From Litoreibacter arenae DSM 19593 (GTDB taxonomy: Bacteria; Pseudomonadota; Alphaproteobacteria; Rhodobacterales; Rhodobacteraceae): a stretch of 64,000 nt of DNA. The stretch covers positions 349,887 through 413,886 of the forward strand of contig NZ_KE557312.1 in the NCBI RefSeq assembly GCF_000442275.2, given 5' to 3'. Position 1 is the first letter of the stretch, and each line of letters opens with the position of its first letter. The position numbers and the translations under genes are program-made. Below are positions 45,576-54,579 of this stretch, piece by piece. The notes beneath the pieces were generated by a model, which saw only the letters and a list, made by a program, of their open reading frames with translations, was not told the origin of the DNA and searched no databases.

Positions 45576-46304
45576 CTAGCTAAGGCGTTCGCGGGCGATG
45601 AGCGCGCCTGCACGACGGATGCGGATTTCGGTGCGGGTGCGTAGCAGCACCAGCGCAAGGAACAGCAACACGAAGCCCGCAATGGCGACAAGCAACGGGA
45701 AGAAAAAGACGTCGGCGACGTTTTCCTCTTTGTCCAGCGACAGCGATGCGCCTTGGTGCAGGCCCTGGTTCCAGAAGTTGACCGCATAGCGCGACAACAG
45801 CGCAAAGACGGAGCCGACGAGGCACAGAACGGCCGTCAGGTCGGCGGCGGTGTCCGGGTTCTCGATCGCGGCCCATAGCGCCATGTAGCCGAGGTAGAAC
45901 AGGAACAGGATCAGGAACGAGGTCAGGCGCGGGTCCCACGCCCAGTACGTGCCCCACATCGGCTGACCCCAGATCGCGCCGGTGACCAGCGCGATGATGG
46001 TCATGGTCAGCCCGACAGGGGCTGCGGCTTTGGCGGCAAGGGCGGAGACATGATGCCGGCGCACCAGCCAGATCAGCGATGTGACCAGCATCATCAGCCA
46101 TCCGTTGATCGCCATAAGCGCACTGGGCACATGCAGATAGATGATCTTGACGGTGGAGCCTTGGCGGTAATCGTCAGGCGTGAAGAAGAACCCCCAGATC
46201 AGACCGACGACCAGACACACGAAGGACAGCACAGACACCGCAGGCAACAGCTTGCCAGAGGTCTGCATGAAGCGGGTCGGATTTGCGTATTCCCAGATCG
46301 ACAT
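45576..46304 (-). CDS. ccmC: Haem ABC transporter permease CcmC
   Basis: 242 aa, six transmembrane helices. The tryptophan-rich haem-handling motif is WGTYWAWDPRLTS, flanked by conserved His residues in IIYLHVPSALMAINGW and RRHHVSAL. CcmC loads haem onto the chaperone CcmE for cytochrome c maturation in the periplasm. Follows ccmB after 74 bases. Confidence 0.95.
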   Translation of the reverse strand: MSIWEYANPTRFMQTSGKLLPAVSVLSFVCLVVGLIWGFFFTPDDYRQGSTVKIIYLHVPSALMAINGWLMMLVTSLIWLVRRHHVSALAAKAAAPVGLTMTIIALVTGAIWGQPMWGTYWAWDPRLTSFLILFLFYLGYMALWAAIENPDTAADLTAVLCLVGSVFALLSRYAVNFWNQGLHQGASLSLDKEENVADVFFFPLLVAIAGFVLLFLALVLLRTRTEIRIRRAGALIARERLS

Positions 46305-46378
46305 GCGCTACTGTTATGGGATGCTTTGATGGGGGGCAATGGGATTTGCGACGGGCCAAATGTCACATTTGCGCGTGC

Positions 46379-47035
46379 CTAGCGCAGGTTCATCCGAAGG
46401 GCGGCGGCGGAAGCGAAGGGCAGCAGCGCCGCGCAACCTGCGGTGATCGCCGCAAGGAACAGCAGGGCAGTCGTGGCGGGCAGGCCCTGAGCACCACGGC
46501 TCACCGCCTCGGCCCCGAAGATTAGCGTGGGCATATAGAGCGGCAGCACCAGAAGGGACACCAGCAACCCGCCGCGTTTGAGGCCAACGGTGAGCGCCGC
46601 GCCGAACGTTCCAAGCATAGACAGGGCAGGCGTGCCGATGGCGAGGGAGGCGACGAGCCAGAGGGTCGCCTCGGACGGCATGCTGAGCAGGACGCCCAGA
46701 AATGGCGCGGCGATGGTCAGGGGCAATCCCGTGGTCAGCCAGTGGGACAGCGCCTTCAGCGTGGCGGCGGCCTCCAGCGGCAGGGGGGCGGTGGCCAGCA
46801 GGTCAAGCGTGCCGTCCTCGTAGTCGAGCTGGAAGATGCGGTCGAGTGACAGCAGGCAGGACAGCAGCGCACCAACCCAGAGGATGCCGGGCGCGATGCG
46901 GGACAGGATGCCGGATTCCGGTCCGACGCCGAAGGGCACCAGCACCACGAGGATCAGGAAGAACGCGAGGCCGAGGCCGAATCCCCCGCCCGCGCGGATG
47001 GCGAGTTTCAGGTCGCGGCGGAGCAGGGCGATCAT
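46379..47035 (-). CDS. ccmB: Haem ABC exporter permease CcmB
   Basis: 218 aa membrane protein with six hydrophobic segments. Family segments: [20 protein letters not shown], LFFxILVV-like helix 1, [20 protein letters not shown] and [20 protein letters not shown]. It pairs with CcmA and CcmC in the haem handling ABC complex. Its start overlaps the ccmA stop by 4 bases (ATGA). Confidence 0.94.
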   Translation of the reverse strand: MIALLRRDLKLAIRAGGGFGLGLAFFLILVVLVPFGVGPESGILSRIAPGILWVGALLSCLLSLDRIFQLDYEDGTLDLLATAPLPLEAAATLKALSHWLTTGLPLTIAAPFLGVLLSMPSEATLWLVASLAIGTPALSMLGTFGAALTVGLKRGGLLVSLLVLPLYMPTLIFGAEAVSRGAQGLPATTALLFLAAITAGCAALLPFASAAALRMNLR

Positions 47036-47661
47036 GAAAACGTCTCGTCCAGAAATGGGTCGTCGGAGGGGGCATCTTGCAGGATCGCGCGGAACGGCGA
47101 GATGTCGAGCGTGCGCGCCGACGGCAGGCCAAGGTCGATATGAGTGGCAAGGATGGCGGAGCCGCCCGCAGCCAGATGCGCGGTGATGGCGGCGGCGAAG
47201 CGGGCGACGTTCTCGGCGTCGAGCGACACGGTCGGCTCGTCCAGCGCCCAGATCGCGCGGCCCGTGAGCATCAGGCGCGAGAGCGACAGGCGGCGTTTCT
47301 GACCTGCGGACAGGTCTTGGGCGCGGCGGGTGAGCAGGCCGCCCAGCTCGAACGCCTCGACAGCGGGGGCGATGTCGTGCGTGCCGAAGATGTCGGCCCA
47401 GAATTGCAGGTTTTCCGCGACGCTGAGTTGCGCCTTCAGCCCGTCGGCATGGGCGGCGTAGGCGACGTCTTCGGTCGAGAACAGCAAACGCCCCGCGACG
47501 GGAGGGGTGAGGCCTGCCAGACAGCGCAAAAGGGTGGTCTTGCCGGAGCCGTTGGGGCCGCGTAGGATCAAGGCCTCACCTGCAGCGACGTCGAATGTGA
47601 CGCCGATCAGCACGGTGACCTCGCCGCGGCGGCAGGCCAGATTTTCGACACCGAATTTCAT
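47032..47661 (-). CDS. ccmA: Haem exporter ATP-binding protein CcmA
   Basis: 209 aa ABC ATPase. Walker [10 protein letters not shown], signature [16 protein letters not shown] and Walker [17 protein letters not shown] hydrolysis by CcmAB releases haem-loaded CcmE from CcmC. First gene of the ccmABCD run; its upstream region is shared with the divergent acnA and contains a palindromic site. Confidence 0.94.
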   Translation of the reverse strand: MKFGVENLACRRGEVTVLIGVTFDVAAGEALILRGPNGSGKTTLLRCLAGLTPPVAGRLLFSTEDVAYAAHADGLKAQLSVAENLQFWADIFGTHDIAPAVEAFELGGLLTRRAQDLSAGQKRRLSLSRLMLTGRAIWALDEPTVSLDAENVARFAAAITAHLAAGGSAILATHIDLGLPSARTLDISPFRAILQDAPSDDPFLDETFS

Positions 47662-47707
47662 CGAAACATGCCTAGCGCATCACTTCGGCGGCGAAAACAG
47701 GTAAAAA

Positions 47708-47725
47708 TGTATGCAATAGTATACA
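47708..47725. promoter_or_regulatory. Imperfect palindrome, possible operator in the ccmA-acnA gap
   Basis: TGTATGCAATAGTATACA matches its own reverse complement at 14 of 18 positions, with outer half-sites TGTAT/ATACA. It lies 46 bases from the ccmA start and about 100 from acnA. The TGTAT...ATACA shape is typical for GntR-type regulators. No regulator is identified. Confidence 0.5.
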
Positions 47726-47826
47726 AAAATGGCTCTAGCGGCGTGATGCCCCCTTGAACCCCTGTAAAACTTGGGGCAAGACCACGTTAGAATTCGTAAC
47801 CAACGTCAATTTCGGGAGTCCCAGCT

Positions 47827-50595
47827 ATGCCTATCGTCGTCGGACAAGACACCGCCAAGACCCGCCGCACCCTGAGTGCGGGCGGCAAGACCTTTGCCTA
47901 TTACTCGATCAAGGCGGCTGAAGAGGCCGGGCTTGGCGACTTCTCCAAACTGCCTGCCGCGCTGAAAGTGGTGCTGGAAAACATGCTGCGCTTCGAGGAC
48001 GGCAAGACCGTTTCGGTCGACGACATCAAGGCGTTCTCGGACTGGGCCGACAAGGGTGGCAAGAACCCCAAGGAAATCGCCTACCGTCCGGCGCGTGTGC
48101 TGATGCAGGACTTCACCGGCGTGCCTGCCGTGGTTGATCTGGCCGCGATGCGTGACGGGCTGGTGGCGCTGGGCGGCGACGCGCAAAAGATCAACCCGCT
48201 GAACCCCGTCGATCTGGTCATCGACCACTCGGTCATGATTGATGAGTTCGGCAATCCGCGCGCGTTCCAGATGAACGTCGACCGCGAATACGAGCGCAAT
48301 ATCGAGCGCTACACCTTCCTGAAATGGGGCCAGTCCGCGTTCAACAACTTCCGCGTGGTGCCGCCCGGCACCGGCATTTGCCATCAGGTGAACCTTGAAT
48401 ATCTGGCCAAAACCGTCTGGTCGGACAACGACCAGAACGGCGAGATGGTGGCCTATCCAGATACGCTGGTCGGCACCGACAGCCACACCACCATGGTCAA
48501 CGGCGCGGCCGTTCTGGGCTGGGGCGTGGGCGGTATTGAGGCCGAGGCCGCGATGCTGGGCCAGCCGATTTCCATGCTGATCCCCGAGGTCGTCGGCTTC
48601 GAGCTGACGGGTGCGATGATGGAAGGCACCACCGGCACCGACCTTGTGCTGAAAGTGGTCGAGATGCTGCGCGAGAAAGGCGTGGTCGGCAAGTTCGTGG
48701 AATTCTATGGCAAGGGGCTGGACAACCTGCCACTGGCGGACCGTGCGACGATCGCCAACATGGCACCGGAATACGGCGCGACCTGTGGCTTCTTCCCGAT
48801 CGACGACGAGACGCTGCGCTACCTGACCAACACCGGCCGCGAGGAAGAAACCATCGCGCTGGTCGAAGCCTACGCCAAGGAAAACGGCTTCTGGCGCGGT
48901 GCGGATTACGCGCCGATCTACACCGACACGCTGAGCCTCGACATGGGGACCATCGTTCCTGCGATTTCCGGTCCGAAACGTCCGCAGGACTACGTGGCCC
49001 TCGATGTCGCCGCCAAGACCTTTGGTGAATACGTCACGGGACAGCGCCCCAGCTGGAAGGCCGACGACGAAGACAAGGAGGAGTGGACGGACGAAGGCGG
49101 CGCACCTGCGCCCCGCAAAATTCCCGGCGACAAGGGCAAGCACAAGCGCGCCAAGGTCAAGGGAGAGGATTATACCATCCACGACGGCACCATCGTTATC
49201 GCGTCGATCACGTCCTGCACCAATACATCGAACCCCTATGTGATGATCGGGGCCGGTCTGGTCGCCCGCAAGGCCCGCGAAAAGGGTCTGACCCGCAAAC
49301 CATGGGTGAAAACCTCGCTGGCACCGGGATCGCAGGTGGTGTCGGCTTATCTCGAAGCAGCCGAGTTGCAGGACGATCTGGACGCTATCGGCTTCAACCT
49401 TGTGGGCTACGGCTGCACGACCTGCATCGGCAACTCCGGCCCGCTTCAGGCGGAACTGTCCGAAGCGATCAACGACGGCGACATCATCGCCACCTCCGTG
49501 CTGTCCGGTAACCGCAACTTCGAAGGCCGTATCAGCCCCGATGTGCGCGCCAACTATCTGGCGTCACCACCGCTGGTGGTCGCTTATGCGCTGGTCGGCG
49601 ACATGAATATCGACATCTCCAAAGAGCCGCTGGGTCAGGACAAGGACGGCAATGACGTCTACCTCAAGGACATCTGGCCGACCTCGAAGGAAATCGCCGA
49701 TCTGGTCGAGAAGACTGTGACCCGCAAGGCGTTCCAAGAGAAATACGCCGACGTGTTCAAGGGCGACGAGAAATGGCAGAGCGTGGAGACCACCGACAGC
49801 CAGACCTATGACTGGCCTGCGACCTCGACCTATGTGCAGAACCCGCCTTACTTCCAAGGCATGTCGAAAGACCCCGGTGTGATTTCCGACGTCAAAGGCG
49901 CCAAGGTTCTGGCGGTTCTGGGCGACATGATCACGACGGACCACATCTCGCCTGCGGGCTCGTTCAAGGAAAGCACCCCTGCGGGTCAATATCTGATCGA
50001 GCGTCAGGTTCCGGTGCGGGAGTTCAACTCCTACGGCTCGCGTCGCGGCAACCACGAAGTCATGATGCGCGGCACGTTTGCCAACATCCGCATCAAGAAC
50101 GAGATGCTGGACGGGGTCGAAGGCGGCTACACCAAGGGGCCGGACGGGGAGCAAACCTCCATCTTCGACGCGGCGATGGCGTACCAAGAGCAAGGCACCC
50201 CGCTGGTGATCTTCGGCGGCGAGCAGTATGGCGCGGGATCCAGCCGTGACTGGGCCGCCAAAGGGACCGCGTTGTTGGGCGTGAAGGCTGTGATCGCGGA
50301 GAACTTCGAGCGCATCCACCGCTCCAACCTTGTTGGCATGGGCGTGATCCCGTTCGAGTTCACTGGCGGCGACACCCGCAAATCGCTGGGCCTGACCGGC
50401 GAGGAAACCGTGGACATCATCGGTCTTGAGGGTGACCTGAAACCGCTGTCCGAAGTGCCGTGCAAGATCACCATGGCGGACGGAACGGTGAAAGAGATCA
50501 CGCTGAAATGCCGGATCGATACCGCGATCGAGAAAGAATATATCGAGCATGGCGGCGTGCTGCACTACGTGCTGCGCGATCTGGCCGCGGCCTGA
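47827..50595 (+). CDS. acnA: Aconitate hydratase A
   Basis: 922 aa monomeric [4Fe-4S] aconitase (citrate to isocitrate, TCA cycle). The cluster cysteines lie in ASITSCTNTSNPYVM (about residue 465) and YGCTTCIGNSGP (about 528-535). Other signatures: DSHTTMVNGAAVLGWGVGG, LAPGSQVVSAYLE, DHISPAGSF and the swivelling domain QYGAGSSRDWAAKGTALL. A strong terminator follows. Divergent from ccmA, both supporting aerobic energy metabolism. Confidence 0.97.
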   Translation: MPIVVGQDTAKTRRTLSAGGKTFAYYSIKAAEEAGLGDFSKLPAALKVVLENMLRFEDGKTVSVDDIKAFSDWADKGGKNPKEIAYRPARVLMQDFTGVPAVVDLAAMRDGLVALGGDAQKINPLNPVDLVIDHSVMIDEFGNPRAFQMNVDREYERNIERYTFLKWGQSAFNNFRVVPPGTGICHQVNLEYLAKTVWSDNDQNGEMVAYPDTLVGTDSHTTMVNGAAVLGWGVGGIEAEAAMLGQPISMLIPEVVGFELTGAMMEGTTGTDLVLKVVEMLREKGVVGKFVEFYGKGLDNLPLADRATIANMAPEYGATCGFFPIDDETLRYLTNTGREEETIALVEAYAKENGFWRGADYAPIYTDTLSLDMGTIVPAISGPKRPQDYVALDVAAKTFGEYVTGQRPSWKADDEDKEEWTDEGGAPAPRKIPGDKGKHKRAKVKGEDYTIHDGTIVIASITSCTNTSNPYVMIGAGLVARKAREKGLTRKPWVKTSLAPGSQVVSAYLEAAELQDDLDAIGFNLVGYGCTTCIGNSGPLQAELSEAINDGDIIATSVLSGNRNFEGRISPDVRANYLASPPLVVAYALVGDMNIDISKEPLGQDKDGNDVYLKDIWPTSKEIADLVEKTVTRKAFQEKYADVFKGDEKWQSVETTDSQTYDWPATSTYVQNPPYFQGMSKDPGVISDVKGAKVLAVLGDMITTDHISPAGSFKESTPAGQYLIERQVPVREFNSYGSRRGNHEVMMRGTFANIRIKNEMLDGVEGGYTKGPDGEQTSIFDAAMAYQEQGTPLVIFGGEQYGAGSSRDWAAKGTALLGVKAVIAENFERIHRSNLVGMGVIPFEFTGGDTRKSLGLTGEETVDIIGLEGDLKPLSEVPCKITMADGTVKEITLKCRIDTAIEKEYIEHGGVLHYVLRDLAAA

Positions 50596-50617
50596 GGTCT
50601 GGCTCGACACTAATCCG

Positions 50618-50650
50618 GCCCGCCGCGACACGCTCGCGGCGGGCTTTTTT
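50618..50650 (+). terminator. Rho-independent terminator after acnA
   Basis: An 11-bp perfect stem GCCCGCCGCGA (50618-50628) / TCGCGGCGGGC (50634-50644) with a 5-base loop, followed by six T. Confidence 0.93.
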
Positions 50651-50674
50651 ACGCGCTACAGGCGATAGGACGAT

Positions 50675-51121
50675 ATGAAGAAGTTCCCCGATATTCCGCT
50701 GGTCTGGCTGGCTGTGTTTCTTGCCCTGAACTGGGCGGCAGTGCGGTGGGTGCCGGGGGTGCTGGATTTTCCGCTGTTGACCCTTGTGGGCTATGGTATT
50801 GTTGCTGTCGGCGTCTTCTTGATCGGGTGGTCGGCGGTCTGGTTCAGGCTGCGCCGCACCAGTATCGAGCCGCATGACACCCCCAAGAGCCTGATCGTCG
50901 AAGGCCCGTATCAGTTGTCGCGCAACCCGATTTATCTGGGCATGGCGGCTATTCTGGCAGGCGCGGTCGTCGCGGGCGGGCATGTGCTGGGGTTGCTGCC
51001 GGTTGCGCTGTTTGTCGTCGTAATCAACCGACGGTTCATAGCTTTCGAGGAGGACACCCTACGCGCGACCTTCGGCGCGGAGGCGGAGGCTTATCTGCAA
51101 TCGACACGGCGCTGGCTCTGA
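50675..51121 (+). CDS. Membrane methyltransferase, ICMT/PEMT-like
   Basis: 148 aa with about four hydrophobic segments. The C-terminal core NPIYLGMAAILAGAVVAGG, followed by VVVINRRFIAFEEDTLRATF and YLQSTRRWL, is the SAM-binding signature of isoprenylcysteine carboxyl methyltransferase-like and phospholipid methyltransferase proteins (RxPxYxG motif region: LSRNPIYLG). Substrate unknown in bacteria. It starts 24 bases after the acnA terminator and probably has its own promoter activity or read-through. Confidence 0.85.
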   Translation: MKKFPDIPLVWLAVFLALNWAAVRWVPGVLDFPLLTLVGYGIVAVGVFLIGWSAVWFRLRRTSIEPHDTPKSLIVEGPYQLSRNPIYLGMAAILAGAVVAGGHVLGLLPVALFVVVINRRFIAFEEDTLRATFGAEAEAYLQSTRRWL

Positions 51122-51187
51122 CGCATTGCTCGCAAAGGCTTGATTGGCGGAAGGTGTGGTGACACCCTAGGTGTGGAGGACATGCAA

Positions 51188-51910
51188 ATGGGATACCAAG
51201 CCAGAATGACGAACCGCCTGACCAATGCAATCGCTGCACTCCTCTGTTTGGGAGCGGGTATCCCCGCGCAGGCGGATGCGCCTGTGGTTGTCGAGCTGTT
51301 CACTTCGCAAGGATGTTCATCCTGCCCACCCGCCGACGCGCTTTTGGGTGAGTTGGTGAACCGCGATGATGTGATCGCGTTGAGTCTGCACGTGGATTAC
51401 TGGGATTATCTGGGCTGGACCGACGAGTTCGCCGATCCGGCCAATACCGAACGCCAGCGCGGCTATGCGCGGGCAGCGGGCAGCACCATGATATACACGC
51501 CGCAGATGGTGATCGAAGGCCGCAACCAGATTGTCGGAACCAAGGCAATGGAGTTGGCCGAGCGTATTGAGCAGCACAAGCAACAGCCTGCGCCTGTTAC
51601 ATTGGCAGTCACCCGTAGCGGGACCGACATGCTGCGCATCACTGCGGAACGGGTGGGCGATGTGCCTGGCCCGATGCTTGTTCAGCTGGTGCGCTATTCC
51701 CCCGAAGAAGTCGTTGAAATCCGCGCTGGCGAGAATGCGGGCAAGTCGGTGACCTACCACAATGTCGTCAGCAGTCTGGAAGTTGTGGGCGAGTGGTCGG
51801 GGGACGCGGCACTCGATATGGAAGCGAGCGCAGTCGGCGACGCGCCTTCGGTCGTGATTATTCAGGACGGATCGTCCGGCCCCATTTTGGCGGCGGCACG
51901 CGCCGAGTGA
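51188..51910 (+). CDS. DUF1223 thioredoxin-like exported protein
   Basis: 240 aa from ATG 51188, 8 bases after GGAGG; another in-frame ATG at 51182 is too close. The signal NRLTNAIAALLCLGAGIPAQA precedes VVVELFTSQGCSSCPPADAL with a CxxC (C43, C46), then HVDYWDYLGWTDEFAD and IYTPQMVIEGRNQIVG, the DUF1223 pattern of a thioredoxin-fold domain. Probably periplasmic; redox or metal role not established. Its 3' end overlaps the convergent acyltransferase gene by 49 bases. Confidence 0.87.
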   Translation: MGYQARMTNRLTNAIAALLCLGAGIPAQADAPVVVELFTSQGCSSCPPADALLGELVNRDDVIALSLHVDYWDYLGWTDEFADPANTERQRGYARAAGSTMIYTPQMVIEGRNQIVGTKAMELAERIEQHKQQPAPVTLAVTRSGTDMLRITAERVGDVPGPMLVQLVRYSPEEVVEIRAGENAGKSVTYHNVVSSLEVVGEWSGDAALDMEASAVGDAPSVVIIQDGSSGPILAAARAE

Positions 51911-52809
51911 CGCAACTCTGCCCGTTCGGGCTTCCAGCGGCGGTGAATCCAGAACCATTGATCCATGTGCTGACGCACCAAAGCCTCTAGCGAGTCGTTG
52001 AGGGCTTGGGTCATTTCCCTAGCCGTCGAGTGCTCGATTGGTGCCTCACAGACCACCTCGAAATCCAGCCCGTTTGGCTGGCGTATGCCGTAGACAGGCA
52101 CCACCAGGGCGTTGTATTTCAGCGCCAAGTCGGCGGCGGATAGCGCGGTGGGGGCAGGCTTTCCGAAAAAGGTCAGGTCCTCCCCGTCCCACATATATTG
52201 ATCCACCAGAAATCCCGCCATTCCGCCCGCGCGCAGGAACTTGATCAGCCCCGCCAAGCCCTGACGCCCGCGCGGGAAGACCGGCGTGCCGACCTTGCTG
52301 ATGGCGGCGACGTAATGCGGGTTGAAATAGGCGTTGTTCATCTCGCGGTAGAGCGCGCCGACGTTGAAGCCCGCCGCGAGAAGGGCGGCGCGGGGGGCGT
52401 CGTAATTGCCGAAATGGCCGGTGACGAGAACGACCGGGCGGCCCTCGGCATGGGCTTGGTGCAAAGCGTCCACACCTGCGCCGGTCAACGGGGCATGTTT
52501 GAAACGATCAGTGAAACCTTCGCCGGAATAGATCTCGATAAGGGTGCGGCCTGCATTATCGGGGACCGCGCGGACGAGGCGCTCGACCTCTGCCTCTGGC
52601 AGGTCCGGGCAGACATAGGCGAGGTTGTCGCGCACCCGTTTGGAGTAGCCAGCCAAGGGGGCAACGATGCGCGACACGATCCAGCCCGCCAGCGGCACAC
52701 GCCAGCGATACGGCACCAGCAGCGCCAGCCCGATGATCGCGCGGATCGCCAGATAGGTGGCGTATTCGCCCGCGCCGCGCCGCCCCTGTGCTGTCCTGCC
52801 TAATGCCAT
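51862..52809 (-). CDS. Lysophospholipid / lipid A-type acyltransferase (LpxL-HtrB family)
   Basis: 315 aa. The HX4D acyltransferase motif is GHFGNYD (H132, D137), preceded by HTQAH-like helix DALHQAHAEGRPVVLVT and followed by RGRQGLAGLIKFLRAGG and LVDQYMWDGEDLTFFGKPA. The end DQWFWIHRRWKP is a LpxL/LpxM signature. It acylates lipid A or another lipid at the inner membrane. It lies 3 bases after the EamA gene, at the end of a long minus-strand run; 49 bases overlap the convergent DUF1223 gene. Confidence 0.88.
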   Translation of the reverse strand: MALGRTAQGRRGAGEYATYLAIRAIIGLALLVPYRWRVPLAGWIVSRIVAPLAGYSKRVRDNLAYVCPDLPEAEVERLVRAVPDNAGRTLIEIYSGEGFTDRFKHAPLTGAGVDALHQAHAEGRPVVLVTGHFGNYDAPRAALLAAGFNVGALYREMNNAYFNPHYVAAISKVGTPVFPRGRQGLAGLIKFLRAGGMAGFLVDQYMWDGEDLTFFGKPAPTALSAADLALKYNALVVPVYGIRQPNGLDFEVVCEAPIEHSTAREMTQALNDSLEALVRQHMDQWFWIHRRWKPERAELRHSARAAAKMGPDDPS

Positions 52810-52812
52810 GTG

Positions 52813-53676
52813 TCAGCTGGTTTTAACCCGTGTCTCACGGTGCCAGACATAAAGCCCGGCCCCCACGATAACAAGCGCCCCGATGTAGACCGGCCCGTCG
52901 GGGTAGTTGTTGAAGAACAACACACCCCAGACGCTGGAGAAGACCAGCGCCACATAGGTGAACGGTGCAAGGATGGACGCAGGCGCCATGGACAGCGCCC
53001 GGATGAGCAGCAGCTGCCCCATGGTGCCGAAGAGCCCGACGCCGAGCATGTAGGGCAGGTCGGAGACCTCCAGTGGTTGCCAGAAGAACGGCACCATCAC
53101 GCAGAGAACCAGCGTGGCGACGGTGCCGGTGTAGAACAGCGATGTCCAGACATCCTCGCCCCGACCGGCATAGCGGGTGGCCAGCGCGTAGCTGGAATAG
53201 CAGATGGTGCCGCCAAGCGTCAGCAGCGCGTAGGGGGTGAAGGCATCCGTGCCGGGGCGCAGGACAATCATCGCGCCGAGAAGGGCGACCGCCGCCGCCG
53301 CTGCGCGGCGAAAGCCGAAAGTTTCACCAAGGAACACCGCCGCGCCGACCATGATGAAAATCGGGCTGATCTGCATGAGGGCTGTGGTCTCGATCAGCGA
53401 CATCTTCTTGAAACCGAAGAAGAAAAAACCCGTGGTGGCGAGTAGTGCGAAAGCGCGGAACACCTGCAGCCCAAGGCGTTGCGTATGGACCACGGAGCGC
53501 AAGCGCGGCAAAACGATGAGCGCCACGACCACCATCTGCACCGTGTAGCGCGCCCAGAGGGTTTGCACCGTGTCCACGCGGGTGGAGAGCGCTTTGGCGC
53601 AGACATCCATCAGGGTGAACATGAGAGTGGCCGCGATCATCAAGGCGATGCCCCGCGCGACGTTGTTTTCCGCCAT
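52813..53676 (-). CDS. EamA-type DMT transporter
   Basis: 287 aa with ten hydrophobic segments and two EamA repeats (GIALMIAATLMFTLMDVCAK ... MSLIETTALMQISPIFIMVG; then LSMAPASILAPFTYVALVF). Exports or imports small metabolites; substrate unknown. Its ATG overlaps the stop of the nitrile hydratase-like alpha subunit gene (TGATG), so its cargo may relate to that enzyme (an amide, acid or nitrile), which is inference. Confidence 0.88.
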   Translation of the reverse strand: MAENNVARGIALMIAATLMFTLMDVCAKALSTRVDTVQTLWARYTVQMVVVALIVLPRLRSVVHTQRLGLQVFRAFALLATTGFFFFGFKKMSLIETTALMQISPIFIMVGAAVFLGETFGFRRAAAAAVALLGAMIVLRPGTDAFTPYALLTLGGTICYSSYALATRYAGRGEDVWTSLFYTGTVATLVLCVMVPFFWQPLEVSDLPYMLGVGLFGTMGQLLLIRALSMAPASILAPFTYVALVFSSVWGVLFFNNYPDGPVYIGALVIVGAGLYVWHRETRVKTS

Positions 53677-54311
53677 CAGGGCGCTTTAGGCAGTCCGGTG
53701 CCGATCATGCTATCGCGGGTGACCAGCTTGGCGAGGTCCTCGGCGTTGAGGTTTTCGGTACCTACGGGGCGCGCGGGCAGCACGATGTAGCGCATGTCGG
53801 CGGTGCTGTCATGGACGCGCAGGGTGGTGCTTTCGGGCAGCTCGACGCCAAACTCGCGCAGCACGGCACGCGGTTCGCGCACCGCGCGGGAGCGGTACTC
53901 GCGGGTCTTGTACCAGTCAGGCGGCAGGCCAAGCAGATTGCGCGGATAGCAGGAGCAGAGCGTGCAAACGATCAGGTTGTGGGTGTCTGACGTGTTCTCG
54001 ACTGCCACCAGATGCATTGGGCCAATGTCGAAGCCCATCTCACGGGCGGCGTCGGAGCCGTTCTCAAGCAGACGCTTCTTGAAGTCGGGATCGGTCCATG
54101 CGCGGGCGACCACGGCGGCGCCGTTGGCGGGGGAGCGGGCGTCCATTGCGTCGATCTGCTCTTGGATTTGCGCAGGCGTCAGCTCGCCCTTCTCAATCAT
54201 CAACTCGCGGATCGCGATTTCCATCGTCTGCCAATAAGTCAGCGCCCCGTCATTGTCCTGACGGTAGGGATGGCCGGAGGGCGACAGGTGGTCGTGATGG
54301 TCATGGGGCAT
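53676..54311 (-). CDS. Nitrile hydratase alpha subunit-like (cobalt-type) protein
   Basis: 211 aa from ATG 54311. The metal claw is VCTLCSCY with C116, C119 and C121; Thr between the first two cysteines is the cobalt-type pattern (iron-type has Ser). A His-rich N-terminus MPHDHHDHLSPSGH could bind metal. Other conserved parts: AWTDPDFKKRLLENG, LGLPPDWYKTREYRSR, TADMRYIVLPARP. It forms an active site with a beta subunit that here is split over two genes upstream (54301-54908). Nitrile hydratase and thiocyanate hydrolase gamma subunits share these features, so the substrate is open. Confidence 0.88.
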   Translation of the reverse strand: MPHDHHDHLSPSGHPYRQDNDGALTYWQTMEIAIRELMIEKGELTPAQIQEQIDAMDARSPANGAAVVARAWTDPDFKKRLLENGSDAAREMGFDIGPMHLVAVENTSDTHNLIVCTLCSCYPRNLLGLPPDWYKTREYRSRAVREPRAVLREFGVELPESTTLRVHDSTADMRYIVLPARPVGTENLNAEDLAKLVTRDSMIGTGLPKAP

Positions 54312-54579
54312 CTTGGTCGATCCAATGCTCGTAGATTTCGGCGTCCAGTGTGTCTTGCGGGGCTTCGGCGTCGGGCCAGATATGGCCCATCTCGAAGCGG
54401 ACCCGATACAGCGTGCGCGTTGGGGCAGGGACCATATAGGCCAGTTGTTCGGGGTTTTTGAACGGTCCGAGAACACGCTCCACCACGCCGGTTTTGCCGC
54501 GCAGGTAATGTGGCGTACGGATGTGGCCCAAGGGTACCATGGTCTTGATGCGGACCTTGGTGCCCGGCGACAGGGTCAC
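54301..54579 (-). CDS. Nitrile hydratase beta subunit, C-terminal-half protein
   Basis: 92 aa starting at GTG 54579, which overlaps the preceding stop (GTGA). An SH3-like barrel: TLSPGTKVRIKTMVPLGHIR, TPHYLRGKTGVVERVLG, YRVRFEMGHIWPDAEAP. In two-subunit nitrile hydratases this is the second half of beta; as a separate chain it corresponds to thiocyanate hydrolase alpha or a split toyocamycin-type hydratase subunit. It overlaps the alpha-like gene by 11 bases. Confidence 0.85.
   Translation of the reverse strand: MTLSPGTKVRIKTMVPLGHIRTPHYLRGKTGVVERVLGPFKNPEQLAYMVPAPTRTLYRVRFEMGHIWPDAEAPQDTLDAEIYEHWIDQDAP

Noticed and set aside
47806..49182. 458-codon minus-strand open frame
   Set aside because: Antisense of acnA, whose frame is certain.
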